From Methylococcaceae bacterium (GTDB lineage Bacteria; Pseudomonadota; Gammaproteobacteria; Methylococcales; Methylomonadaceae), in the NCBI GenBank assembly GCA_021647585.1, contig JAKIUK010000006.1, forward strand, positions 1 to 64,000: a stretch of 64,000 nucleotides of DNA. Reading direction: 5' to 3'. The notes under the pieces were generated by a model that ran no database searches, had not been told where the DNA came from, and worked only from the letters and a program-made list of their open reading frames with translations. The position numbers were made by a program, and so were the translations under genes. This document shows positions 34,254 through 42,231 of the stretch, piece after piece (the stretch's first letter is position 1; each line of letters begins with the position of its first letter).

Positions 34254-36058
34254 TCTGCATCCTCCTGCACAAGGTGTTTATAGGCGAGATCATGAGCACT
34301 CATAGCTTCCTCCATATTAAAAGAAGGTAATAAGGGCCCTTTTTGCTCGATGAGTTTTTCCTGATAGATTTCCGGAAACTTGTCTAGCGTTGCCAGAATC
34401 GGGTTAGGTGCAGCTGTACCCAGTCCACAGCGGCTGGTCCCTTTTAGCAGCTTGCTCCACTGGATAATTTCATCAAGGTCTTGCTGACAGCCTCTACCAT
34501 CGATAATACGTTCCATCTTATGTTGAAGATCAACACCACCGGCTCGGCAAGGAACGCATATACCACAAGATTCTTCAACAAAGAATTCTGTGTAGTCTCT
34601 CACGATACCCAGTATATCCCGTGTATTGTCAAAAACCATTAAGGAGCCATTACAGGATAAATCGCTATAACAAAATTTGCGTTCCCCGTCTTTACTAACG
34701 GACAAGCTATCCCCTGCAGGACCACTTATTTGTACGTATTTGGCATTCACTGCTCCAATCATTGAGAGAACTTCATTCAGTGTTGTTCCCCATTCAATCT
34801 CATAAATCCCTGGCTTGTCACAATCACCCGATACACTTAGCAAACGTGTACCCGTTGATTCATCTGTTCCCATTGCGCTGAACCATGCACTGCCTTCTTC
34901 AACAATACGACTGGCAATGGCCAATGTTTCAACATTGTTAACACTGGTTGGCATGCCTAAATAACCTTGCTGAATAGGATATGGCGGTTTTACGCGCGGC
35001 GTACCTCGTTTACCTTCACAAGATTCGATTAAGGCTGTTTCATCACCGCAAACATAAGCGCCAGCACCCATTTGAATACGAATATCAAATTCAAAAGCTG
35101 TGCCCAGAATTTGTTTTCCTAAAAGCCCTTCATCACGGAAATCCTGAATTTGCTGTTGTAGATAATCCTTGAGATACCAGTATTCTGCACGCAGATAGAG
35201 TATGCCATGACGCGAACCAATTGCATATGCAGCCGCTATCATTCCTAGCAATACGTCTTTGGGCGAATGACTCAGCAAAACCCGATCTTTAAAGGTACCG
35301 GGTTCTCCTTCATCAGCATTGCAAATCACATATTTTTCAGCACCTTCTGCATCGTGGCCCATTTTCCATTTTAGCCCTGTGGGAAAGCCTGCACCACCGC
35401 GACCTTTTAAATTAGACTCGGTAATTGTCATAATAACCTGTTCAGGATGTTTATCCAGACATGCTTTTTGAATTGCTTTGTAGTCTCTGCCAGCCTTAAA
35501 CATGACTTTACTTTCAGTGCGGATATTTTCTGCAACCATGGCATTGATATAGGCACTATATTTACTATCAGCACCTTCAGGATTAGCAATCTCAACGGCT
35601 GTTTTTCCCTGCTTCAATTGACTAATAACATTTATCACCTTTTCCGCTGTCAGTTTAGTAAAGACCACATGATCAACCATCATTGCCGGTTCCTGGTCAC
35701 TAAGGCCAATACAATTTGCATCGCCTAGTCCAAAGGTGCCAGAGTCATCAACATTGCCAAAAGAAGTATTTGTTTCTTGTTCCAAAGTTGCACGAACTTC
35801 CTCATAGTTCCCCATTTTAGCGATCACTGTATTACAGAGATAGATTTTGTGCTGACCAAAGGGGCGATCCTTAAAAAAGTGATAAAAGGAAAGGGTTTCC
35901 CGAATATCAAGAGGAGACATATTCAAGCCTTCTGCTAATGATGTAACCGCCTCTTCAGAGATATAACCCTGTTGGTTTTGAACATCCCAGAGCATATCCA
36001 TCAGGCGTGTTTTATCGGAATTATATTTTTCTAGAAGTACTTGGATTTTTTTATTCAT
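34250..36058 (-). CDS. hoxF: NAD-reducing hydrogenase diaphorase flavoprotein subunit (HoxE-HoxF fusion type)
   Basis: 602 residues. The N-terminal third is a NuoE-like domain with only IYLCNTVIAK and NCIGLSDQEP cysteines. The rest is NuoF-like: GRGGAGFPTGLKWK (NAD/FMN site), ICNADEGEPGTFKDR, GAGAYVCGDETALIES, and the [4Fe-4S] set ESCGICVPCRAG ... SRCGLG. Length and sequence style are those of Ralstonia-type HoxF rather than the separate HoxE/HoxF of cyanobacteria. It is the first gene of the operon. An AAGGG site lies just before ATG. An 8-bp tandem repeat sits upstream at 36101-36131. Confidence 0.94.
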   Translation of the reverse strand: MNKKIQVLLEKYNSDKTRLMDMLWDVQNQQGYISEEAVTSLAEGLNMSPLDIRETLSFYHFFKDRPFGQHKIYLCNTVIAKMGNYEEVRATLEQETNTSFGNVDDSGTFGLGDANCIGLSDQEPAMMVDHVVFTKLTAEKVINVISQLKQGKTAVEIANPEGADSKYSAYINAMVAENIRTESKVMFKAGRDYKAIQKACLDKHPEQVIMTITESNLKGRGGAGFPTGLKWKMGHDAEGAEKYVICNADEGEPGTFKDRVLLSHSPKDVLLGMIAAAYAIGSRHGILYLRAEYWYLKDYLQQQIQDFRDEGLLGKQILGTAFEFDIRIQMGAGAYVCGDETALIESCEGKRGTPRVKPPYPIQQGYLGMPTSVNNVETLAIASRIVEEGSAWFSAMGTDESTGTRLLSVSGDCDKPGIYEIEWGTTLNEVLSMIGAVNAKYVQISGPAGDSLSVSKDGERKFCYSDLSCNGSLMVFDNTRDILGIVRDYTEFFVEESCGICVPCRAGGVDLQHKMERIIDGRGCQQDLDEIIQWSKLLKGTSRCGLGTAAPNPILATLDKFPEIYQEKLIEQKGPLLPSFNMEEAMSAHDLAYKHLVQEDAE

Positions 36059-36100
36059 ATTTTTCCCTTCATCAATAGAAACGCAATTCTGAATTTATCA

Positions 36101-36131
36101 TGTATCAATGTATCAATGTATCAATGTATTA
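36101..36131. repeat. 8-bp tandem repeat upstream of hoxF
   Basis: TGTATCAA is repeated three times, then TGTATTA, between CATGTA and TACATG flanks. It starts 43 bp before the hoxF start codon and lies in the leader or promoter region. Length variation by slippage could alter hox expression. Confidence 0.7.
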
Positions 36132-36287
36132 CATGAAAAAAGTTTTAAAATTCAAATGTATTCATTGGGTTGACTATTTTAAAGTGACTATAACTCAGAA
36201 ACTCAAACCATCGCTTTCAAGCAAGCTAGAGCAGAGTTCCTTAGCCGTATGACAGCCGCTAGAAATTTCGACCAAGTTGATTGAAGC

Positions 36288-36523
36288 ATCCTAGTAGCCT
36301 GACAACTTTGATTTGATGGATGGTGTTTAATTCCTCAAGATGTAAGGATCATTAGGGTGCAGAGCATGGAAGCTCATATTTTATTAACGGCTTCAACAAG
36401 GAATACCGATATACATCCCCAAGCTCTAATGATATTTTTATCACCCTCCTTGAGTGAAATTAATCATACAAACAAGGGGAGTAAGTAATATCCATCAAAC
36501 CAAAATTGTTAGACCACTAGGAT
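36288..36523. repeat. Element with 34-bp terminal inverted repeats upstream of hoxF
   Basis: Left end ATCCTAGTAGCCTGACAACT...GATGGAT (36288-36321) pairs with the right end ATCCATCAAACCAAAATTGT...CTAGGAT (36490-36523), with further inner inverted pieces (CTCAAG/CTTGAG). About 236 bp, no coding frame. A related half occurs at 62218-62262 (CTAGCAACTTTGGTTTGAAG). It occupies most of the gap between hoxF and the Cys-rich gene. Confidence 0.7.
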
Positions 36524-36536
36524 ATTCAATATCAAT

Positions 36537-36782
36537 TTAACCATGGCGATTACCACGCACAGGACACTCGCATTCGCCTGAGCAACCATACCAGATACCT
36601 TTGCATTGACTGCACCAGTGACCTTTTAAATTGGCTTGATTACCTCCCAGTTGTTGAGCCAACTTGGAAATTCCTAAATCCCGAGTTTCTGGTTTACTGG
36701 TTTTGGGTTGGGTTCTGGATTGTGGAAACTTAATCACGGAATGTTTGTTTTTAGAGCGTTGTTTATCACCAGATTCAGACAC
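36537..36782 (-). CDS. Small Cys-rich protein downstream of the HoxA-like regulator
   Basis: 81 residues. The C-terminus holds GHWCSQCKGIWYGCSGECEC, then PVRGN; the pattern suggests a zinc ribbon (C-x2-C ... CPxCGN) in which the last Cys has become Arg while extra Cys residues have appeared. The N-terminal half is basic and disordered-looking. I choose GTG 36782 just after the regulator stop, with GAGG nine bases before; an ATG at 36809 lies inside the regulator and lacks a ribosome site. Unknown function; co-transcribed with the regulator. Confidence 0.6.
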   Translation of the reverse strand: MSESGDKQRSKNKHSVIKFPQSRTQPKTSKPETRDLGISKLAQQLGGNQANLKGHWCSQCKGIWYGCSGECECPVRGNRHG

Positions 36783-36786
36783 AATA

Positions 36787-38223
36787 TTAGACCTCAGATG
36801 CAAGCTCATAGCGCTTAATCTTGTTAGCCAGACCGACACGCGACAAACCCAATTCTGCTGCTGTTTTGCTTTGATTCCAGCGTTGCCTGACCAAAGCATC
36901 GGCTATAATCTTGGCTTCTATTTCCTCTACTTTCTGTTTTAAGGTTTGGCCATTTAAACTCAAGTCCCTGTTAACGCTATTAACCTTGGTTTTCAGGGCA
37001 GCAATATGGGGTGACAGGCTAGTTTCGGTAATAAAAGTGCCGCCATCGTTAATCGCAATCATACGTTTTATTTCATTTTCAAGTTCGCGTACATTCCCTG
37101 GCCAGTGATAGAGCATGAATTTCTCCATAACACCAGATGATATGCCTAGAATTTTTCGATTAAACTCTACAGCAAATTTTGCCACCAAAAAATTAGCTAA
37201 GACTTCAATGTCTTTGCTACGTTTTCTAAGGGGTGGAATATTAAGCTGAAAACCATTCAATCGATAAAATAAATCTTCTCTGAACAAACCTTTGCTAATC
37301 AACGCATTCAGAGGTTGATTGCAAGCGGTAATGATACGCACATTGCACTCGATAACCTGGTCACTGCCCAATGGTTTAACTTCACCTTCTTGCAAAAAGC
37401 GCAGCAAACTGACCTGAAAAGTGGGCGAGACATCGGCAATTTCATCAAGAAACACTGTGCCGCCATCGGCAGCAGGAAACAGTCCTAAACGATCACTAAT
37501 TGCACCGGTAAATGCCCCTCGTTTATGGCCGAATAGTTCTGAATGCAACAATTCATCAGACATGCCTCCACAATTATGCACCAGTAGCGGTTGTTGGTTA
37601 CGGTCACTATTTTGGTGTATGCCACGCGCTATTAATTCCTTTCCAGTACCTGTTTCACCCTGAATCAGAACGGGTAGATTGGTTGAGGATGCTTTTTTTG
37701 CAAGATTACAGAGCGTCGCCATGCTAGGACTACAATAAATCAGTTTATCAAAGCGGGTATCATTTTGATCGTTGTGTTGTTTAACCTGATGCTTAGTCAA
37801 TACATCTTCTGCTATCTTTAGTTCTCGACTTAAATGCCTGTGTCGATAACTCAGCTCTTTGTTTTCTAAAGCACGACTAACCAGCAGTTCTATTTGGCTA
37901 ATAGACCAATCATTGGAGAGAAATTGATAGATGGCGGCTTCATTAATGGCCTTTTTAGTTTCTTCGTGGCTCAAGTGGCCGACCAGTAAACGAATGGTTT
38001 CCGGATGGTTTTTGCGTGCTTGATGTAATAGTTCCAGTGCATCAAATTCCTTAGTTGCAGTATTACATAACAGTAAATCAACAGCCTCACTATCTAGCAC
38101 TGCCAATACCTCAGCAGGTTCATTTATGGCGACGATCTGGTAGTGCTTACTCAAGCAGCGATTCAATATAACGGCATCTTTACCGTTGAATCCAGAAATA
38201 ATTATAAAGGAAGGACTATTCAT
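36787..38223 (-). CDS. NtrC/HoxA-HupR-type sigma54 activator with degenerate receiver
   Basis: 478 residues: receiver-like domain (1-125), sigma54 AAA+ domain (about 170-400; Walker A GETGTGKE, RGAFTGA loop, DEIADVS) and a Fis-type helix-turn-helix at the end (SKTAAELGLSRVGLANKIKR). The receiver has lost its key residues: no acidic pair at the start, Asn (LLLCNTAT) where the phosphorylated Asp should be, VGH in place of TGY, and NDW in place of KPW. So phosphorylation control is unlikely. HoxA/HupR proteins of this type activate hydrogenase genes. No kinase or sensor hydrogenase is present nearby. Confidence 0.85.
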   Translation of the reverse strand: MNSPSFIIISGFNGKDAVILNRCLSKHYQIVAINEPAEVLAVLDSEAVDLLLCNTATKEFDALELLHQARKNHPETIRLLVGHLSHEETKKAINEAAIYQFLSNDWSISQIELLVSRALENKELSYRHRHLSRELKIAEDVLTKHQVKQHNDQNDTRFDKLIYCSPSMATLCNLAKKASSTNLPVLIQGETGTGKELIARGIHQNSDRNQQPLLVHNCGGMSDELLHSELFGHKRGAFTGAISDRLGLFPAADGGTVFLDEIADVSPTFQVSLLRFLQEGEVKPLGSDQVIECNVRIITACNQPLNALISKGLFREDLFYRLNGFQLNIPPLRKRSKDIEVLANFLVAKFAVEFNRKILGISSGVMEKFMLYHWPGNVRELENEIKRMIAINDGGTFITETSLSPHIAALKTKVNSVNRDLSLNGQTLKQKVEEIEAKIIADALVRQRWNQSKTAAELGLSRVGLANKIKRYELASEV

Positions 38224-38234
38224 ATTTCTCAGTA

Positions 38235-38251
38235 TGCAAAGAAAGTTAGCA
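38235..38251. promoter_or_regulatory. Imperfect copy of the hupSL upstream palindrome
   Basis: TGCAAAGAAAGTTAGCA matches the site at 17144-17160 in 15 of 17 positions. It lies in the divergent region 12 bp upstream of the HoxA-like gene and 160 bp upstream of the accessory operon. It may be an activator binding site, but AT-rich DNA makes chance matches easier. Confidence 0.4.
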
Positions 38252-38328
38252 AACATCAAGTAAAGTTTCTATTTAGAATGAAACTCACCGGTATAAGTGT
38301 AAACTTTGTTATCAAATTGAAATTTAAA

Positions 38329-38358
38329 TTGACACATGTAAAGCGCCTAGATTACTAT
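38329..38358 (+). promoter_or_regulatory. Sigma70 promoter for the hydrogenase accessory operon
   Basis: TTGACA (38329-38334), 18-bp spacer, TACTAT (38353-38358). Transcription would begin near 38365, about 30 nt before the GTG start of the TPR gene. No sigma54 motif with correct GG-N10-GC spacing is visible on either strand of this gap. Confidence 0.6.
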
Positions 38359-38395
38359 TCATTACCACACAATAATAATTATAGGTGTCATCACA

Positions 38396-39412
38396 GTGGC
38401 TGAAAATCTTCCTGATCATGAATTCAACCAAGCACTCGCAGCCATTGAGTCGGAATCTATCAGTGTAAATGAAAAAATTGATTTACTGATTCAAATAGCC
38501 GTGGGCTTACAACAACGGCCAAAATCACCTCAGCAATTGCACAATGCCGTCACCCTCTACGATAAGGCTTTAGCATTGTGCCCAGATCACGAAACTCTTT
38601 TACAAGCTCGAACTCATGCCCGAAAAGGTACCGCTTTACAAGCTATTCCAGAAGCCAGTACTGAATTTCTCTTCAAAGCACAAGCCGAGTTTGAAACCGC
38701 TTTGCCCGTTCTCACTCAGACCGGTACCGCTGAAGAAGTCGCTGAAGTTGAAATGAATTTAGGCTTAGTTTTGCAAGCTCTCGCTGGCTTTCGTGCAGCC
38801 CCCATTACCGAGGCAATTGCTGCTTATCAACGCTCATTACTCGTTTTTACGCGAGAGGCTTATGCAACAGAATATGCGATTCTGCACAATAATTTGGCAA
38901 CTGCATTTTTGTCTATACCAATGAGTGATGAACGCGGAAAAATGCGTGAAGCCCTGGCTGTGCAATCTTTTCAAGAAGCGCTTAAGGTTATCAATCTTAT
39001 TGACCAGCCTGCCGAATATGCGATGTTACAAAACAACCTAGGTAATGCTTTGCAATACGTTTCCAGCAGTCATGCCGTTGAAAATAACCTGCGTGCACTG
39101 GAAGCCTACGATGAAGCACTCAAAGTCAGAACAGTTCAAGATACGCCTTATGAATACGCCAACACACTTTGTAATAAGGCTAATTGTCTGCAAAATTTAC
39201 CGGATGACCTGAACAATCCTGATGCTGGTAATCGTGAGCGATTACGTACTGCTCGGCGCTATTATCGTGAAGCCAATGAAATTTTCAAACAATACGGGGA
39301 CATGCCAAAAGCGAATATGATTTCAGAAATGCTGGAACAGCTTGAAGCAGATATTGGCACGGGGTTGTCAGGTTCACGAACGGGTAAAGGTTTTGGTGAG
39401 TCTCGCATTTAA
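38396..39412 (+). CDS. Tetratricopeptide-repeat protein of the hydrogenase operon
   Basis: 338 residues made of TPR-like helical pairs. Several segments repeat the theme EAIAAYQRSL, EYAILHNNLATAFL, EYAMLQNNLGNAL, EYANTLCNKANCL. Start is GTG 38396 with AGGTG upstream. TPR proteins of this kind accompany group 2a hydrogenase operons in mycobacteria and other aerobes; the role is presumed to be a scaffold for assembly or for linking to the chain. A 138-bp palindromic repeat and a further gap follow before the next gene. Confidence 0.75.
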   Translation: MAENLPDHEFNQALAAIESESISVNEKIDLLIQIAVGLQQRPKSPQQLHNAVTLYDKALALCPDHETLLQARTHARKGTALQAIPEASTEFLFKAQAEFETALPVLTQTGTAEEVAEVEMNLGLVLQALAGFRAAPITEAIAAYQRSLLVFTREAYATEYAILHNNLATAFLSIPMSDERGKMREALAVQSFQEALKVINLIDQPAEYAMLQNNLGNALQYVSSSHAVENNLRALEAYDEALKVRTVQDTPYEYANTLCNKANCLQNLPDDLNNPDAGNRERLRTARRYYREANEIFKQYGDMPKANMISEMLEQLEADIGTGLSGSRTGKGFGESRI

Positions 39413-39426
39413 TTTAACAAAAAATG

Positions 39427-39564
39427 AACTACTCAGCTTGCCCTCTATTTCGTCCAATAGCTTCGTTGAAAGTGCTCATTTACACCTGTAAACTCTGCGC
39501 TTTCACCTTGCTCTTGAACGAAATAGAGGGCAATTTAAGCAGTTACTGATTAGGTTGAGTAGTT
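39427..39564. repeat. 138-bp palindromic repeat inside the accessory operon
   Basis: Nested inverted repeats: AACTACTCA/TGAGTAGTT outside, TTGCCCTCTATTTCGT (39438-39453)/ACGAAATAGAGGGCAA (39518-39533) inside, and TTTACA/TGTAAA at the centre. It lies between the TPR gene and the small membrane proteins and may act as a transcription or RNA-stability element. Confidence 0.85.
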
Positions 39565-39621
39565 ACCAAAAAAATAACAACTAGAACATCTTATTAATAA
39601 TTATAGAAGGATAGAAAATAC

Positions 39622-39843
39622 ATGTTTGATTCAATACTCTCAGCTAACGATATCACCTTCATGACTTGCATTATAGGTACTATCGTAGCTCTTTTTTTCG
39701 GCGCTATAGGTGGTGCTATAGGGGGCGTTCTTCTGGGTGGTAAAGACCTGGGAAATGAGCTTGCCGCCTTGATGGGTAGTATGTTTGGTCCTATTGCCGC
39801 TGCCCCAGGTATCTTTATTGGTTTATTTATACTTTTTCTCTAG
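39622..39843 (+). CDS. Small glycine-rich membrane protein A (hydrogenase operon)
   Basis: 73 residues with two membrane segments: TFMTCIIGTIVALFFGAIGG (about 11-30) and MFGPIAAAPGIFIGLFILFL at the end, joined by a short polar loop (GGKDLGNELAAL). The first is rich in GG and GA, as in tightly packing or tube-like helices. AAGGAT lies upstream. No recognised family. Position between TPR and NifU-Rieske genes suggests a membrane link for a cytosolic hydrogenase. Confidence 0.7.
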   Translation: MFDSILSANDITFMTCIIGTIVALFFGAIGGAIGGVLLGGKDLGNELAALMGSMFGPIAAAPGIFIGLFILFL

Positions 39844-39853
39844 GAGTAAGATC

Positions 39854-40078
39854 ATGTTCGAAATGTTTTTAAATTCTGCCACATTATTTATCCAGGGAAG
39901 ATTATTTCGAGACATTAAGAATGTCTTTAAACAAGCCTGCATAGGCATGGCTATTGCCGTTTTCTTGCTTATTGTATTGGTAAAAATAGGTCTACCCTTA
40001 TGGTTGGCGATTATTCTCACTAGCTTGGTTTCTGGTGGTATTCAACCCTATTTATTCAAAGATTTAAAATACGCCTAA
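39854..40078 (+). CDS. Small membrane protein B (hydrogenase operon)
   Basis: 74 residues. The start at ATG 39854 follows AGGAG closely; the longer frame opening at 39785 overlaps the previous gene in another frame. A short amphipathic N-terminus (MFEMFLNSATLFIQGRLFRD) precedes two hydrophobic segments, GMAIAVFLLIVLVKIGLPLW and LAIILTSLVSGG. No family recognised. It is paired with protein A and could form a small membrane assembly with it. 15 bp gap to the NifU-Rieske gene. Confidence 0.65.
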   Translation: MFEMFLNSATLFIQGRLFRDIKNVFKQACIGMAIAVFLLIVLVKIGLPLWLAIILTSLVSGGIQPYLFKDLKYA

Positions 40079-40093
40079 ACTAACGAGACCAAG

Positions 40094-40978
40094 ATGTCAG
40101 CATCTGCCGAGGCCAGACTTATCCAGCAACATCCTAATCTGGACACCTTACTTAAAGACATTCAGTCCTTGGATGGCTTAGTTGAACAGTGGGATGAACA
40201 ACAGCGAAATACGGTTCAAGCAATCACACGGGCGCATGATGAGTTAAATAAAGAAGCCTTTTCCCGATTAATACGTGCACTTAAAGCTGACCCTACAGCA
40301 CTAATCGCGTTAAAAGAAGCTGTTTCTGATGAAGTTGTCTATGCTGTATTGCGTTATCACGGGATTATCAAAGCCTCTTTACACGAACGTGTTGATCTAG
40401 CATTGGAGTCAGTCAGACCTTATTTAAAAAGTCATGACGGCAATGTTGAGCTGGTTGAGATTAAATTACCCGACACGGTTATCATTCGCTTGTTAGGCAC
40501 CTGCGATGGCTGTCCGGCCTCATCGCTGACCTTATCCGAGGGTATTGAAAAAGCCATTAAAGAACACTGCCCTGAAATTACCACCATTAAAAAAGCCAAA
40601 GGTGGGGTTACAGCAAAACCGGTGGATGGTGTCACTGTCAATTTTGTTAGCCCGTTTGCCCGTAACGAAGATAAAGATTGGCTGGTAGTCTGTTCATTAG
40701 ATGATGTGCCGGAAGCTGATATCAAGGTTGCTACTGTCAAAGGTAATGAAGTCTTATTAAGTCGTTTTGGTGACAAGGTGACCTGCTATCAAAATGCTTG
40801 CGCCCACATGGGTATGCCATTGGATATGGGGACAGTTAATAACGCTATTTTGGTGTGTCCTCATCATAGCTTTGAATACTCACTGGAATCCGGCGAGTGT
40901 CTGACAGCCCCAGAAGTACAATTACATACTCACGCCGTTCGTGTGATTAACCAACGCGTGGAAATAAAATTGTCATGA
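40094..40978 (+). CDS. NifU-Rieske fusion iron-sulfur protein (HucE-like)
   Basis: 294 residues. The N-terminal part is helical. At about 110-180 is a NifU C-terminal domain with the cluster motif LLGTCDGCPASSLTLSEGIE. From about 200 comes a Rieske domain with CAHMGMPLDMG and CPHHSFEYS, the C-x-H ... C-x2-H ligands of a [2Fe-2S] centre. Proteins of this build are encoded with group 2a (Huc) and 1h hydrogenases and are thought to pass electrons to the respiratory chain. No signal or membrane span, so it works in the cytosol. The stop overlaps the NHL gene by 4 bp. Confidence 0.85.
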   Translation: MSASAEARLIQQHPNLDTLLKDIQSLDGLVEQWDEQQRNTVQAITRAHDELNKEAFSRLIRALKADPTALIALKEAVSDEVVYAVLRYHGIIKASLHERVDLALESVRPYLKSHDGNVELVEIKLPDTVIIRLLGTCDGCPASSLTLSEGIEKAIKEHCPEITTIKKAKGGVTAKPVDGVTVNFVSPFARNEDKDWLVVCSLDDVPEADIKVATVKGNEVLLSRFGDKVTCYQNACAHMGMPLDMGTVNNAILVCPHHSFEYSLESGECLTAPEVQLHTHAVRVINQRVEIKLS

Positions 40979-42231
40979 ATTCAACGCCCGCAAAAATTCA
41001 GCTAGCAACTTCTAGCAAGAAGATCAAAATCAACAAGGTCTGTCTAAAAGTCAGTCCCGACCCATCTCTACGTGTTTCCGAAGCCAGCAAGGTTCCACAC
41101 CAAGCCTTATTGTGCGCCGAACCTTTTGCCATACTGGGTGCTGAACGTGTTCCACCAATAGTCACTACTGGAGTTGCCCCCGACAAGAACACCTGCTTCG
41201 GTCCACGCGGTGGCGCATTGATGAAAATAGACGGGGCGCTTTGGATTTGCGACACCGGTCACCACCGACTACTGGGCTGGAAAACAATGCCCTCCGACGA
41301 CAATACACCGGCTGATTGGGTAATCGGCCAAAAAGATTTTAACTCAGAAGGTCGTAATGGCAAGAGCGCTGTTTCAGCAAGCTCAGTCAACGTTCCAACG
41401 GGTATTTGTGCCTGTGGTGATAGCATGGCCGTCGCCGATGCATGGAATCATCGGGTATTAATCTGGAAAACCTTACCGGAAGATAATAATGTCCCTGCGG
41501 ATATCGTTTTGGGGCAAGCAGATTTTGCATCTAACCAAGCCAACCACGGACATGACCACGCAACGGCCAGTAGTATGCATTGGCCCTATGGCGTTTCCTG
41601 GCAAGATGGCCACTTGTTGGTTGCTGATTCTGAGAATAGACGCGTACTAATTTGGCAGGGCTTACCCACAGCCAGTGGTCAGCCAGCCGATGTGGTACTT
41701 GGACAACATGATTTTGCCACACGTGATGAGAATGCTGGCAACGACCCTAGCGCCATGAGCATGCGCTGGCCTCATGGCATTGCCCTCTGGCGGGGTCATT
41801 TGTGTATTTCTGATGCCGGTAATAATCGAGTGATGATCTGGCAAGGCATTCCTGATAGCAATGGTATGGATTGTGACTACGTTCTAGGACAAAATGCCGT
41901 TGATTTGGTAGACCATAATCAATCGCTGTATTGGCCTCGTGCATATACTTTAAATATGCCCTATGGGTTGGCGGTGGTTAAGGATTGGTTACTGGTTGCC
42001 GATACGGCTAGCTCACGCTTACTTGGTTGGCATATTGATGATTTAAAAACCGGTGCCGATGCCCGCGCATTAACGGGGCAACTGAATTTTCATGACAAAG
42101 GTGATAATCGCTGGCAACCGCCTTGCGCAGACAGTGTTTGCTGGCCGTATGGCATTCAGTCATTGGATAATGTCATCGTCGTTGCCGATTCTGGCAATAA
42201 TCGTGTCAGTCTCTGGAAACTTGCGGTATGA
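40975..42231 (+). CDS. NHL-repeat beta-propeller protein of the hydrogenase operon
   Basis: 418 residues. NHL-like blades repeat: ICDTGHHRLLGWK, VADAWNHRVLIWK, VADSENRRVLIWQ, SDAGNNRVMIWQ, VADTASSRLLGWH and VADSGNNRVSLWK, each followed by a polar loop and a conserved VLGQ-x-DF segment. Six blades point to a closed propeller. No signal peptide, so it is cytosolic. NHL proteins are a standard member of these hydrogenase operons but their task is unknown. It overlaps hypF by 4 bp. Confidence 0.88.
   Translation: MNSTPAKIQLATSSKKIKINKVCLKVSPDPSLRVSEASKVPHQALLCAEPFAILGAERVPPIVTTGVAPDKNTCFGPRGGALMKIDGALWICDTGHHRLLGWKTMPSDDNTPADWVIGQKDFNSEGRNGKSAVSASSVNVPTGICACGDSMAVADAWNHRVLIWKTLPEDNNVPADIVLGQADFASNQANHGHDHATASSMHWPYGVSWQDGHLLVADSENRRVLIWQGLPTASGQPADVVLGQHDFATRDENAGNDPSAMSMRWPHGIALWRGHLCISDAGNNRVMIWQGIPDSNGMDCDYVLGQNAVDLVDHNQSLYWPRAYTLNMPYGLAVVKDWLLVADTASSRLLGWHIDDLKTGADARALTGQLNFHDKGDNRWQPPCADSVCWPYGIQSLDNVIVVADSGNNRVSLWKLAV

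Noticed and set aside
36101..36131. Tandem repeat considered as a CRISPR array or plasmid iteron
   Set aside because: Units are 8 bp with no spacers, no cas or rep genes are present, and the repeat lies next to hoxF.
36283..36300. Possible sigma54 site for hoxF (AGGCTACTAGGATGCT on the minus strand)
   Set aside because: GG-N10-GC spacing is met, but it lies inside the end of a repeat element, over 220 bp upstream, and the -24 part is poor.
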